DNA of 63,238 nt, from positions 1 through 63,238 of the forward strand of contig NZ_CANRPM010000012.1 of NCBI RefSeq assembly GCF_947632445.1, written 5' to 3'. Numbering within the stretch: position 1 is the stretch's first letter; every line of letters begins with the position of its first letter. The DNA comes from an uncultured Bacteroides sp. (GTDB taxonomy: Bacteria > Bacteroidota > Bacteroidia > Bacteroidales > Bacteroidaceae). Under the pieces are notes generated by a model that saw only the letters and a program-made list of their open reading frames with translations, was not told where the DNA came from and searched no databases. Both the position numbers and the translations under genes were made by a program. Shown piece by piece: positions 1-8,876 of this stretch.

Positions 1-71
1 GACTAACCTTGCTGAACTGTAATAAATAATTTATTTTTGTCCAATAACTGTAACGGTTATTCAGGACTAGT

Positions 72-524
72 CAAATCACTTTGGAAATAATCCGGGAGGG
101 GGGGGCTCAAAATAGTCCTGTCAACAAAATCGCCTGATTATCAATGGATATTGTTGACAGGACTGAGTCTTTGGTAAACATTTCCGTGAAAAAATAAAAA
201 ATACCTTGCCTTTAAAGGCAGCCTATTTTTTATTGTATTTCATAAAGTTTTCACAGCTGCTGTCACTGTCGTCGTAACTTACTGATAATGAAGCGATATT
301 GTTGACAGGACTGTTATACCCGTGCCAAAACCTCGTTTTTCTTCCTCTTTTTTTCACGGGCAATTCATTCCGTCCTGACGCCGTGTTTGCTGACCCTCTG
401 ACGAAGTGCTTCGTCCCCTCTTCAGAAAGCACTGCATGACACCCTCACGCAGCACTGCGTCGGAACTTCAGGAAGTGCTGCATGGCAGCGGAAGGAAATA
501 GACATTTCATTGTCGATTCATTGT
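72..524. repeat. dispersed 450-bp intergenic repeat, copy 1
   Basis: This non-coding block recurs in the same orientation at 41466-41914 with roughly 85-90 percent identity by eye. It contains a 14-bp inverted repeat (AGTCCTGTCAACAA at about 113 and its complement ending at about 164), a third copy of that motif near 300-313, an AT-flanked hairpin at about 192-234 (GCCTTTAAAGGC core) that looks like a bidirectional terminator, and a 23-bp periodic array near its right end. Reading frames inside are not conserved between the two copies, so I do not regard it as coding. It is probably a genus-level interspersed element; no transposase is seen. Confidence 0.85.
405..496. repeat. 23-bp period array inside the 450-bp repeat, copy 1
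   Basis: The hexamer AGTGCT or its complement AGCACT occurs at 405, 428, 451 and 474, exactly 23 bp apart, so alternate units point in opposite directions. Each unit holds a short palindromic core (for example GAAGTGCTTC). The same four positions are kept in the copy at 41795-41886. Confidence 0.8.
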
Positions 525-725
525 CAGCTATCCCAGTCTGTTGTTACATTGAAAAGAAACCCGCCATTGAAGTGAACTTTATCAAGGACGGGCAACTTGC
601 TGTCTTTTGATTTTATGTCGAATTCTCGTTACTTTAGTATTCTAAAGAGTAGCTTTGGAACGCTAAACATCTACATGACAGCCGTAAAGTGACACTCGGT
701 ATGCGGCCTTCCTCCGGTTGATAAA
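525..725. other. non-coding stretch, nothing recognised
   Basis: Between the end of the dispersed repeat and the terminator of the glucan operon I see no convincing gene, RNA or repeat. Short open stretches exist in several frames but none has a start, a ribosome site or a recognisable product. Confidence 0.5.
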
Positions 726-760
726 AAAGACGGTCAGTGTTTGCACACCGACCGTTCTTT
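726..760 (-). terminator. terminator of the alpha-glucan operon
   Basis: Hairpin with an 11-bp stem (ACGGTCAGTGT at 730-740 with its near-complement at 745-755, one G-U pair) and a 4-base loop. On the minus strand it is followed by a T-run (complement of the A-run at 723-728), which fits an intrinsic terminator just past the GH57 gene. Confidence 0.85.
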
Positions 761-787
761 ATTCAGTTTGTCACGCAAGCCCCATTC

Positions 788-2173
788 TTAGGCTTCCGTT
801 TTCTTTGTAGCTTTCTTTGCCGTAGCGGCTTTTATGGCAGGCTTCTTGGGAGCCGCTTTTTTCACAGGTTTTTCTTCTACAACCTTACCCAGCTTAGCAT
901 GAGCTTCTTCGAGTTCTTTGTTCAGTCCCTCGATTTCGTCTCCCTGATTTTTGATTGTAGTCAATAAAGCATTCAGTTCCTCGTTGTCGATGTCTACCGG
1001 ATACAAGGAATCCACACGTTTGATAAAGTCACCCAAAATATTCATGTAGTTGGTGAATGCATCATACGGAGACTCGTATATGCCGCGATAAAGGGAAAGG
1101 CTGGAGCGCTTCGTCGTCATAAAGCGGAAGTTATTACTGGCCTGAAGATAGTCCCAGTCCTGCTTAATGCGACGATCATCACAAAGGTGTACACGTTCGG
1201 CCACACTATACAGCTTGTTGAATGCCTCACGCTGCATCACATTACCCAACCAGCAGCTGGTGTCTCTTTCTTCGTCGACCCATGACAAGGGATAAGATAC
1301 ATCGAGCTGAGATACGGATTTCAGCTTCGTCACAACCTCCGTCGGCGTAGAGAATGTGATACCCTTTTCCTTTGCACAAGCCGGCAACGCCTTGAGGAAC
1401 TCCAGAATATTGGAAGACAACGGCTGATACTTACCCAACGCACAAAGTTCCATGAAGATATTGATGACCTGCTCTTCTTGTGGCAAAGAGTCGATCCAAG
1501 AGATATACTTATCAGCAAACAGCGGATATTCGCTCCAATCTGAGTTAGAGAAACGAAGGCTGATATCGTCCGAGAGTTTGAAATCGCGCAACAGAAGCTT
1601 CAGGTTCGGGTTCATGCTGCAGTGGTAGAGATAGTGCGGACTCTTCCAGCCCAAGATGTGCTTGGCACCCTCGGTCAACATGCCCTTGAAACCCATATCG
1701 GCTACCATAGCACCGATTTCATCGTTATAGATCAAGCTTGAATTGCGGAACACTTTAGGAGTCTTACCAAACATCTGTTTCATCTTGGCACTTTGGCGAA
1801 GCACTTCTTCACGGAAGCACTCTTCGTTGGCCAAAGAAGAAAGGCCGTGCGAATAAGGTTCGGCCAGGAACTCACAACAACCGGTATCATTGAGCTGATG
1901 CAACAAGTCGATAACATACGGAGTGTACATTTCCAACTGCTCCAAAGCTACACCTGAAATAGACAAAGCTACCTTAAAAGCACCGCCGGAATTCTTCGCC
2001 ATGTCGATCAAGGTACTCAACGCGGGAATATATGAATGCTCAGCCACATCGCTGATGCTGGTCTCATTGGCATAGTCATCGTAGTAATAATGATCAGTGC
2101 CGATATCAAAGAAACGATAACGTTTCAACTGAATGATCTGATGTATTTCAAAATAAAGACAAATCGTTCTCAT
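788..2173 (-). CDS. glycoside hydrolase family 57 protein (alpha-amylase or glucanotransferase type)
   Basis: The 461-residue protein matches the GH57 group of alpha-glucan-acting enzymes that Bacteroides encodes next to glycogen genes. The N-terminus (ICLYFEIHQ) is the family's first barrel strand and EFLAEPYSHGLSSL near residue 142 is a conserved segment. There is no signal peptide, so a cytoplasmic role in storage glucan turnover is likely. The last 40 or so residues are a Lys/Ala/Pro-rich tail (KKAAPKKPA, AKKATKK) after a short coiled coil, unlike the catalytic part and resembling histone H1-type tails. It is the last gene of the operon, 17 bases after the transferase. Hydrolysis versus transglycosylation cannot be decided from sequence alone. 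Confidence 0.9.
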   Translation of the reverse strand: MRTICLYFEIHQIIQLKRYRFFDIGTDHYYYDDYANETSISDVAEHSYIPALSTLIDMAKNSGGAFKVALSISGVALEQLEMYTPYVIDLLHQLNDTGCCEFLAEPYSHGLSSLANEECFREEVLRQSAKMKQMFGKTPKVFRNSSLIYNDEIGAMVADMGFKGMLTEGAKHILGWKSPHYLYHCSMNPNLKLLLRDFKLSDDISLRFSNSDWSEYPLFADKYISWIDSLPQEEQVINIFMELCALGKYQPLSSNILEFLKALPACAKEKGITFSTPTEVVTKLKSVSQLDVSYPLSWVDEERDTSCWLGNVMQREAFNKLYSVAERVHLCDDRRIKQDWDYLQASNNFRFMTTKRSSLSLYRGIYESPYDAFTNYMNILGDFIKRVDSLYPVDIDNEELNALLTTIKNQGDEIEGLNKELEEAHAKLGKVVEEKPVKKAAPKKPAIKAATAKKATKKTEA

Positions 2174-2190
2174 TTCCTATTCTTGTTTTG

Positions 2191-3459
2191 TTATTTACCA
2201 TAGTTTCTTAATACATTCTCATAAAGGGCACGGATGCGCAAGCCTACCTTTTCCCAAGTGATTCCATCGACCTCTTTCTTGCCTTCTTCCTGAAGATAAT
2301 GAAAAAGAGAGTGGTTCGTACAGATGGAATAAATGGCATCGGCCATAGCATGGATGTCCCAATAGTCAACTTTGATGACCTTGTCCAAAATCTCACCACA
2401 ACCCGACTGCTTGGAGATAATGGAAGGCGTGCCACACTGCATTGCCTCCAACGGAGCAATGCCAAAAGGCTCCGACACAGACGGCATCACAAATACATCG
2501 CTGTTCTTATAAACTTCATATACCTGTCTTCCTTTCATAAAACCCGGAAAATGAAATCTGTCCGCAATACCACGTTCTGCAGCCAAATTAATCATTGCGT
2601 TCAGCATATCACCCGAACCAGCCATAACGAATCGGATGTTACGGGTACGTTTCAACACCATGGCTGCCGCTTCCACGAAATATTCCGGCCCTTTCTGCAT
2701 AGTAATACGTCCCAGGAAAGTGACGATCTTCTCTTTTGAATGATCGGGACGTGGGATGTCCTCTAAATCCTGAGAAAGAGGATATACCGCATTGTGCATG
2801 GCAAATACTTTACGCGGATCCTGATGGTATTCATTAATAACCGTGCGGCGAGTCAATTCGGACACGCACATAATACAGTCGGCATAGTCCATACCGTTCT
2901 TCTCAATGGAATAGACCGTCGGATTCACTTTACCACGAGAGCGGTCGAAATCCGTAGCATGTACATGGATGCACAATGGACGTCCACTTACCATCTTGGC
3001 GTGTACGCCAGCCGGATAAGTCAGCCAGTCGTGCGCATGAATAATGTCAAACTGCTCCTTACGGGCTATCACACCGGCTATAATGGAAAAATTGTTGATT
3101 TCTTCATGCAGATTGCCCGGATATCCTCCTGCAAACTCCATACATCCCAAGTCATTGACATGCATATAAGAGAAATCTGCATAAATATGGTCACGATAAG
3201 CATAATATTCTTCCGGCGTCATCTGTCCGTAAAGGCGAGACTTCAGGTAATCGTAGTTCACATCCCGCCATACGACCGGAACCTGATTCATACCCACAAT
3301 CTTGAGGAAACGTTCTTCCTCGCCTGAAGGCTTAGGCATGCAGAACGTCGTTTCAACGTCCCCCTGCAAACTCAATCCTTTGGTTATTCCATAGGAAGCA
3401 ACCGCCAGACCACCGTAGATTTTGGGAGGAAATTCCCATCCAAACATTAACACTTTCAT
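2191..3459 (-). CDS. glycogen synthase-like glycosyltransferase (GT-B fold)
   Basis: The 422-residue GT-B transferase begins MKVLMFGWEFPPKIYGGL, the N-terminal domain signature of GT4/GT5 glycogen and starch synthases, where the Gly-Gly loop binds the sugar nucleotide. FLGRITMQKGPEYF near 250 and the E-x7-E motif in SEPFGIAPLEAMQCG near 335 belong to the C-terminal nucleotide-binding domain. It probably elongates alpha-1,4-glucan in the cytoplasm. Its ATG overlaps the stop of the debranching gene by four bases (3456-3459), so the two are translationally coupled. Whether it uses ADP- or UDP-glucose is not visible. Confidence 0.88.
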   Translation of the reverse strand: MKVLMFGWEFPPKIYGGLAVASYGITKGLSLQGDVETTFCMPKPSGEEERFLKIVGMNQVPVVWRDVNYDYLKSRLYGQMTPEEYYAYRDHIYADFSYMHVNDLGCMEFAGGYPGNLHEEINNFSIIAGVIARKEQFDIIHAHDWLTYPAGVHAKMVSGRPLCIHVHATDFDRSRGKVNPTVYSIEKNGMDYADCIMCVSELTRRTVINEYHQDPRKVFAMHNAVYPLSQDLEDIPRPDHSKEKIVTFLGRITMQKGPEYFVEAAAMVLKRTRNIRFVMAGSGDMLNAMINLAAERGIADRFHFPGFMKGRQVYEVYKNSDVFVMPSVSEPFGIAPLEAMQCGTPSIISKQSGCGEILDKVIKVDYWDIHAMADAIYSICTNHSLFHYLQEEGKKEVDGITWEKVGLRIRALYENVLRNYGK

Positions 3460-5420
3460 TTGCGTTCCTCCTCTTTCTGTATTTGTTCATACTTATACAA
3501 CAAACTCAATATACGCAGAATTTCGGCCACATTCATAGCAAACGAAATAGCACCGCGCCCCACAAAAGGCGGGTTACCGTCGAACAACTCCGGCAAGGTG
3601 CTGATACAGTGGCGTTCCATTTCGTCGTCCATACCAATAAGGTGTCTTTCGACAAACGAAATGCCACTCAACTTGTGGACGCGCAGATAAGCTTCCATAT
3701 AGAAGCCCAGCAACCACGGCCATGCCGTTCCTTGATGATAAGCATAGTCACGCTGCATCTGAGGGCCTACATAATTCGGATTGTACCCGCCACTTTTGGG
3801 ACTCAGTGTACGAAGGCCCTTGGGAGTAAGCAATTCTTTGGTTACAATATCCAGTACCTGACGCTTTTGTACGCGGTCCAACGGAGAGTAGTCGAAAGCA
3901 ACCGTGAAGATCATGTTCGGACGAACGCTCCAGTCCATCATGTAACCGTCTACATAGTCGAACAAATAACCATATTCATTACGGAAAACCTCGATAAACG
4001 ATTTCCCAGTCACTTCAGCCTGTTCATCAAGTGCATTAGCCAAAACCTCATTCCCACCTTCGCGAACCATATCGGCTACGAAGCGCAAAGCATTGTACCA
4101 AAGAGCATTGATCTCAACTACATATCCTGTACGCGGAACTACCGGCAGACCATTGGCCGTAGAATTCATCCAAGTTACCGGATGTTCCGTGCCATTGGTA
4201 TAAAGCAGCCCGTTATCGTGCAGGAACAGGTTGTCATGCCTACGGCCTCGGATGTATTCCAACAAATCTTCCAAAAGCTGGCCGTACATCTGACGACAAC
4301 GCTCACGCGAAGTAAACTTGGCATATTGTTGTAACGTCCAGATGGCCCATAACAAGACATCGGGATGTTCCATTTCATAAATCTTGTACGTAGAGGTCTC
4401 CCCAATCATATATTGACGCAATGCTTTTTCGGCCGTCTTCATCACATCTTCGAATTCATCCTGCTCGTCAATAGCCAACGTCAGACCTGGTAAAGCAATG
4501 AACAAATCACGGGCACGACATTTAAACCAAGGATAGCCTGCCAATACATAGTGCTCGCCTCCTTGTTTGTTGTGGAACTGATGAGCGGAGTTTTTCAGAC
4601 AATGGAAGAAGCTGTCACGCGGAGTACGGTCAGCCACTTCCGTTTCAAATACTTGTTTCAACTTGCGGGTATCTGTTTCAGATATACCGGCAGAAAAGAC
4701 AATACTCTCGCCTTTCTTAATATCCACTTCAAAATAACCGGGTACGTAAAGGTCTTCATTGAAATCGTAGCCACGTTCCTGTTCTTTAGGATACTCAATT
4801 CCCCTGTACCAATCAGGTTGGAAATGGAACTCGTTTTTCTTGTTCAACTGCATGAATAACTCTGGATAACCGGGATACATGCAGGTCTTGATACCATTCT
4901 CCACCAACTGATAGTCACGGCTGGCTTGGGAATTCTCATGCGTGTATTCGCGTACACTACGAAAAGCCAAGAAAGGCCGGAAGCGCAAGGTCGTAGCCGA
5001 ATGGGCATCAACCAAAGTGTAACGTATCAGAATGCGGCTCTCGTGATGTACGAAAATCTTCTCCTTACGGAGAACAACACCTCCCACACGGTAAGTTGTC
5101 GCCGGGATATGCTCACAGTCGAACTCACGGATATATTTATGTCCGTTGGGACTGAAATGATTACCTTGATACTTGTGCAATCCCAGGTTAAACTCTGCAC
5201 CATGCTGAATTACCGTTTCATCCAAAGAAGAGAGTAACACATGATTCTCATCATCCAAGTTGGGTACCGGAATTACCAACAAACCATGATATTTGCGTGT
5301 GTTACAATCCACAATCGTTGTACAATGATAGGCGCCTGATTTATTTGTACGGAGTATTTCACGAGGGAGCGACTCCTCCAAATTAATCATCAGCGTCTTG
5401 TCAAATCGTAAATAACTCAT
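3456..5420 (-). CDS. glycogen debranching enzyme (amylo-alpha-1,6-glucosidase)
   Basis: The 654-residue protein has the two-part layout of bacterial glycogen debranching enzymes: an N-terminal beta-sandwich domain (about 1-260; LRTNKSGAYHCTT, RKYHGLL) followed by an alpha/alpha-barrel GH133-type domain with AGYPWFKCRARDLFIALPGL near 297, NSTANGLPVVPRTGY near 420 and YHQGTAWPWLLGFY near 565. It removes alpha-1,6 branch stubs from storage glucan. It is the first gene of a three-gene operon with the synthase and GH57 genes and has its own promoter at 5500-5507. No signal peptide is present. Confidence 0.92.
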   Translation of the reverse strand: MSYLRFDKTLMINLEESLPREILRTNKSGAYHCTTIVDCNTRKYHGLLVIPVPNLDDENHVLLSSLDETVIQHGAEFNLGLHKYQGNHFSPNGHKYIREFDCEHIPATTYRVGGVVLRKEKIFVHHESRILIRYTLVDAHSATTLRFRPFLAFRSVREYTHENSQASRDYQLVENGIKTCMYPGYPELFMQLNKKNEFHFQPDWYRGIEYPKEQERGYDFNEDLYVPGYFEVDIKKGESIVFSAGISETDTRKLKQVFETEVADRTPRDSFFHCLKNSAHQFHNKQGGEHYVLAGYPWFKCRARDLFIALPGLTLAIDEQDEFEDVMKTAEKALRQYMIGETSTYKIYEMEHPDVLLWAIWTLQQYAKFTSRERCRQMYGQLLEDLLEYIRGRRHDNLFLHDNGLLYTNGTEHPVTWMNSTANGLPVVPRTGYVVEINALWYNALRFVADMVREGGNEVLANALDEQAEVTGKSFIEVFRNEYGYLFDYVDGYMMDWSVRPNMIFTVAFDYSPLDRVQKRQVLDIVTKELLTPKGLRTLSPKSGGYNPNYVGPQMQRDYAYHQGTAWPWLLGFYMEAYLRVHKLSGISFVERHLIGMDDEMERHCISTLPELFDGNPPFVGRGAISFAMNVAEILRILSLLYKYEQIQKEEERK

Positions 5421-5499
5421 AGTTGTGCATTATTTAAATTAAAGATTAAAAAAATCGGTTTCACTATGCACTACAGCTATCTGCTATCTGTAGCCATGT

Positions 5500-5529
5500 C
5501 AAAAATACGAATTAATGTATATACCCAAA
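5500..5529 (-). promoter_or_regulatory. promoter of the alpha-glucan operon
   Basis: On the minus strand TATTTTTG (plus CAAAAATA, 5500-5507) fits the -7 element TAnnTTTG; TTTG of the -33 element is at 5526-5529, 18 bases upstream. The predicted start is about 75 bases ahead of the debranching gene. Confidence 0.65.
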
Positions 5530-5592
5530 ATAAAAAAAGCTTTTTTTTTCGATTTTCGAGCAAATAATCGTAGTATTGCATCCAATTAGCAC

Positions 5593-6324
5593 ATGCCACT
5601 TATCAAAAAGCTATTTGAGCGACTTATGAAACGAGATATACGAAGAATTTTCCTGGCTGCCGTAATTCCTCTTTTCTTCCTGTTCATCCTGTATATGTTA
5701 AAGATTTTAGAAGTAGGAATGGACTGGAATTTCACGCGCTTGGGTATCTATCCTATGGAAAAACGAGGACTCTTCGGCATCTTTGCCCATCCACTTGTGC
5801 ACAGCAACTTCAAGCATCTGGCCGCCAATACACTTCCACTGTTTTTCCTGTCCTGGTGTTTGTTTTATTTCTATCGTAGTATCGCCCCATATATATTTTT
5901 CTTAATATGGATTGGCAGTGGTATTTTCACCTTCCTTTTCGGCAAGAGTGGATGGCACATCGGATCCAGCGGGCTCATCTATGGTCTGGCTTTCTTTTTG
6001 TTTTTCAGCGGCATTTTCCGTAAACACGCGCCTCTCATAGCCCTCTCGTTGTTGATTACATTCCTTTACGGCGGATTAGTATGGAATATGTTCCCCCAGT
6101 TTGCCAAGGTCACTACTTCATGGGAAGGCCACATGGGTGGAGCTATAGCAGGTATGCTGTGCGCCGTCGGCTTCATAAAATATGGTCCGCAACAGCCCGA
6201 TCCCTTTGCCGACGAAGAAAACGAAGAAGGCACTATTGTCGATGAGACAAATTCAGACGAAAAAGAAAGGATTGATTCTACAAAGACAGAAAGGCCTGAT
6301 AATAAAGATTTAAAAATAGAATAG
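5593..6324 (+). CDS. rhomboid-family intramembrane serine protease
   Basis: The 243-residue membrane protein has about six hydrophobic segments. Family hallmarks are visible in order: HSNFKHLAANTLPLFFL (the H-x3-N region of helix 2, near 70-85), the catalytic serine in GSSGLIYG near 128, and the catalytic histidine in WEGHMGGAIAGM near 187. It should cleave membrane-anchored substrates within the bilayer. The last 40 residues are an acidic, charged cytoplasmic tail. It stands alone, divergent from the glucan operon and convergent with ispF. A one-mismatch -7 element (TAGTATTG at 5572-5579) lies just upstream. Confidence 0.9.
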   Translation: MPLIKKLFERLMKRDIRRIFLAAVIPLFFLFILYMLKILEVGMDWNFTRLGIYPMEKRGLFGIFAHPLVHSNFKHLAANTLPLFFLSWCLFYFYRSIAPYIFFLIWIGSGIFTFLFGKSGWHIGSSGLIYGLAFFLFFSGIFRKHAPLIALSLLITFLYGGLVWNMFPQFAKVTTSWEGHMGGAIAGMLCAVGFIKYGPQQPDPFADEENEEGTIVDETNSDEKERIDSTKTERPDNKDLKIE

Positions 6325-6464
6325 CAATGTGCGTGCGATCATCAACAAGCACGATCTGAATTACAAAATGAGGCAACTATATGAATGCCCCCAAAATAAA
6401 AACGCCTTTCTCGGATTAGAGCATCGCTGCCATACGCTGATACAGGTATTCAAGCAATACATAC

Positions 6465-6944
6465 TTAAAGTTTTTCCACCAGCACCGTCGCATAAGCCGA
6501 AATGCCTTCCTCGCGGCCAGTGAAACCCAGCTTCTCGGTTGTAGTAGCTTTGATAGACACGTCGTCCGCATCCACACCCATCACACGAGCCAAAGTCTGC
6601 TGCATCTCAGGGATATGCGCTTTCAACTTGGGGCGTTCAGCACAGACGGTGGCGTCAATGTTGCTTACCTTATAACCCTTTGTGAGAATTAGATCCACGG
6701 TCTTCTTCAGTAACACTTTACTATCAATGTTCTTGAACTCACCTGCCGTATCAGGGAAATGATAGCCAATGTCACGCATATTAGCGGCTCCCAACAAGGC
6801 ATCGCAAATGGCATGTATCAACACATCAGCATCGCTGTGTCCCAAAAGCCCCATCTCGTGCTCCAAACGGATGCCACCCAACCACAATTCACGGCCTTCC
6901 ACCAACCGGTGAACATCGAAACCGAAACCTACACGTATTTTCAT
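6465..6944 (-). CDS. ispF: 2-C-methyl-D-erythritol 2,4-cyclodiphosphate synthase
   Basis: The 159-residue protein is full length for IspF. GFGFDVHRL at the N-terminus carries the metal-binding Asp and His, GHSDADVLIHAICDALLGA is the conserved active-site helix, and IKATTTEKLGFTGREEGI is the nucleotide-binding C-terminal motif. It cyclises CDP-ME 2-phosphate in the MEP isoprenoid pathway, whose products feed uppS further along this window. It follows the FAH-family gene by 18 bases and is the last gene of the rex-led unit. Confidence 0.97.
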   Translation of the reverse strand: MKIRVGFGFDVHRLVEGRELWLGGIRLEHEMGLLGHSDADVLIHAICDALLGAANMRDIGYHFPDTAGEFKNIDSKVLLKKTVDLILTKGYKVSNIDATVCAERPKLKAHIPEMQQTLARVMGVDADDVSIKATTTEKLGFTGREEGISAYATVLVEKL

Positions 6945-6962
6945 TAAATCGTCTGTCTATTA

Positions 6963-7580
6963 TTATCGGATATGGAAATCAAGCAGTTTTTTGCCGCCCA
7001 GATAGCCCTGCAGATGCTGCCCGATACTCACAGAACCTACGCCCATAGGCGTACCTGTAAAGAGCAGGTCGCCGATCTTCAACGTCATGAAACGACTTAC
7101 GTAAGCAATGATGTCGTCCACACGGAACAGCATATCGGCAGTACATCCTTGTTGCACCGTTTTCCCATCAATATCGAGATGGAATTTCAACCGTTGCACA
7201 TCGCTTTCGCCCTCGACTAACGGCACAAAATCACCAATAGCAGCCGAACCATCGAAACCCTTGCAGAGTTCCCATGGATTACCTGCCTCACGGAAGCGAC
7301 GCTGCATATCGCGAGCGGTAAAGTCAATACCTACTGTCACTGCATCATAATAGCGGTGAGCGAAACGTGGCGCAATACATTTACCCAAACGACAGATGCG
7401 TACCACCACTTCAGTTTCATAATGTACCTCATTCGAAAAATCAGGAAGGAAAAAAGGTTTGCCGTTCTTCAGGATAGCCGAGTCGGGCTTCAGAAAAATC
7501 ACCGGTTCCTTGTTTTCCTGTTTATGCCCCAGCTCCCGGTTGTGCAAGGCATAGTTCATTCCTACAGCTATAATCTTCAT
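6963..7580 (-). CDS. fumarylacetoacetate hydrolase (FAH) family protein
   Basis: The 205-residue single-domain FAH-fold enzyme carries the metal-binding acidic residues in NEVHYETEVVVRI near 50-62 and the usual DFTARDMQRR, PWELCKGFDGSA and GDLLFTGTPMGVG segments. Family members include acylpyruvases and oxaloacetate decarboxylases; the substrate here is unknown. Its start codon overlaps the rex stop by one base (TAATG at 7578-7582), indicating coupling to the redox regulator. Confidence 0.9.
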   Translation of the reverse strand: MKIIAVGMNYALHNRELGHKQENKEPVIFLKPDSAILKNGKPFFLPDFSNEVHYETEVVVRICRLGKCIAPRFAHRYYDAVTVGIDFTARDMQRRFREAGNPWELCKGFDGSAAIGDFVPLVEGESDVQRLKFHLDIDGKTVQQGCTADMLFRVDDIIAYVSRFMTLKIGDLLFTGTPMGVGSVSIGQHLQGYLGGKKLLDFHIR

Positions 7581-8236
7581 TACTTGATTTCGTTATAGTT
7601 AAGGCGGTTGAACATTACCGCCAGATGGGCATAAAGTGAAGTGTTCTGCACGACAATGGACTCTGGCACACGGATTCGGAAAGGCGTAAAGTTCCACACG
7701 GCCTTAATGCCGCCCTCCACCATATAATCCGTTATTTGCTGAGCTATCTCGATAGGTACCGTCAGTACCCCAATATTCACATCGTACTCCTGCATCTTCC
7801 GAGGAAAATCGTCGGTATGAAAGATAGGGATGCCATTCAGTTTCGACCCCACCAGCAAAGGATTGACATCAAAGGCTGCCACAATCTCAAGCCCAAAGTG
7901 ACGTAGCCCTGAGTCATGAAGCAAGGCACCACCCAGACTTCCTACGCCAAACAGAAAAGCCTTGTGTAAATTAGTGAAACCCAAAAAATCTTCCAGCACA
8001 GCAATTAACGTATCTATCTCATACCCCACTCGCGTACGTCCCGAAATATTGACATACGAAAGATCCTTAGCTATCTGCGAGGCGTCAATATTAATTTCTT
8101 TAGATATTTGAGTTGAGGAGACAAAACGTTCTCCTTTCTGTTTCAGCAACTTGACATTAGAAAGATACCACGGAAGGCGTCGCAACGTCGGCTCCGGCAC
8201 CCGCAAGGACTCTTTATTCTGCAACAAACTGCTCAT
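7580..8236 (-). CDS. rex: redox-sensing transcriptional repressor Rex
   Basis: The 218-residue protein has the Rex layout: an N-terminal winged helix (LPWYLSNVKLL, RFVSSTQISKEINIDASQIAKDLSY) that binds operators, then a Rossmann domain with the NAD(H) loop GVGSLGGALL near 115 and DVNPLLVG. Rex releases DNA when NADH rises and typically controls fermentation and respiratory genes, as in fumarate-respiring Bacteroides. A promoter-type element precedes it at 8269. I see no clear Rex operator of the TTGTGA...TCACAA type in its own upstream region. Confidence 0.95.
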   Translation of the reverse strand: MSSLLQNKESLRVPEPTLRRLPWYLSNVKLLKQKGERFVSSTQISKEINIDASQIAKDLSYVNISGRTRVGYEIDTLIAVLEDFLGFTNLHKAFLFGVGSLGGALLHDSGLRHFGLEIVAAFDVNPLLVGSKLNGIPIFHTDDFPRKMQEYDVNIGVLTVPIEIAQQITDYMVEGGIKAVWNFTPFRIRVPESIVVQNTSLYAHLAVMFNRLNYNEIK

Positions 8237-8268
8237 CGTTTTCTATAAATTTATCAGATTGTAACGGA

Positions 8269-8276
8269 CAAAAGTA
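8269..8276 (-). promoter_or_regulatory. promoter -7 element for rex
   Basis: TACTTTTG on the minus strand fits TAnnTTTG. It lies 33 bases before the rex start; the -33 element is weak. Confidence 0.5.
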
Positions 8277-8394
8277 CTGTTTTTTTTCCAATGTCCGAGA
8301 GAATGCACAGAAAAGCTTAACATAAATTCTACGTCAGATTGGAAGTTTCATCTCAAAACCGTACTTTTGATGCGAACTTATAATCACCCTTATC

Positions 8395-8754
8395 ATGGCA
8401 AAAAGCAGCAAACATAACGATTGGAAGGAGCGTTTGAATGTGGTCTACTCCACTAACCCTAATTTCCAATACGGAACAATGAATACAGATGAGACCGAGA
8501 CCCTCTCTCCCAATCAACAAAAATTACGGGTACAACTTGATAGTAAGAACCGTAGTGGCAAAGTAGTGACCCTCATTACCGGCTTTGTGGGCACCGACGA
8601 TGACTTAAAAGAATTAGGACGAATGTTAAAGAACAAATGTGGCGTAGGTGGCAGTGCCAAGGACGGCAAAGTCATCGTACAAGGCGACTTCAAACAAAAA
8701 ATTATCGAATTACTGAAACAAGAAGGATACACACAAACAAAACCCGTGGGATAA
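8395..8754 (+). CDS. SUI1/eIF1-like translation initiation factor (YciH type)
   Basis: The 119-residue protein consists mostly of the SUI1 fold. The C-terminal segment LKNKCGVGGSAKDGKVIVQGDFKQK contains the conserved CGxGGxxKDGxIxxQGD pattern of eIF1 and YciH (quoted here only as a pattern). Bacterial members bind the 30S subunit and are thought to affect start-site fidelity. It is monocistronic, followed by a possible terminator and a new promoter. Confidence 0.92.
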   Translation: MAKSSKHNDWKERLNVVYSTNPNFQYGTMNTDETETLSPNQQKLRVQLDSKNRSGKVVTLITGFVGTDDDLKELGRMLKNKCGVGGSAKDGKVIVQGDFKQKIIELLKQEGYTQTKPVG

Positions 8755-8770
8755 CAGTACCAACAATAAC

Positions 8771-8811
8771 ATGGAATCACCTTAATGGCGCATTCCATCA
8801 CTTAAGTTTTT
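8771..8811 (+). terminator. possible terminator after the SUI1-like gene
   Basis: A 7-bp stem (ATGGAAT at 8771-8777 and ATTCCAT at 8792-8798) is followed after a short gap by a T-run at 8807-8811. The T-run is displaced from the stem, so this is only moderately convincing. Confidence 0.4.
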
Positions 8812-8831
8812 CCCATTCTGCATATTCTTCG

Positions 8832-8839
8832 TATATTTG
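8832..8839 (+). promoter_or_regulatory. promoter -7 element of the surface-glycan unit
   Basis: TATATTTG matches TAnnTTTG, 37 bases ahead of the acyltransferase start. A T-rich -33 region (TTTT at 8807-8810) lies 21 bases upstream. Confidence 0.6.
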
Positions 8840-8876
8840 CAACGTATTTTCAGTAAAGCAATAATGAACACATATT

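Noticed and set aside
223..432. Open frame of 69 codons in the first 450-bp repeat
   Set aside because: Not conserved in the second copy and it crosses the terminator-like hairpin and the 23-bp array.
6329..6523. Small plus-strand frame after the rhomboid gene
   Set aside because: It overlaps the end of ispF on the other strand, has no ribosome site, and its sequence shows no family features.
8237..8394. Rex operator in front of rex
   Set aside because: No TTGTGA/TCACAA-type dyad was found; only a promoter-like element.
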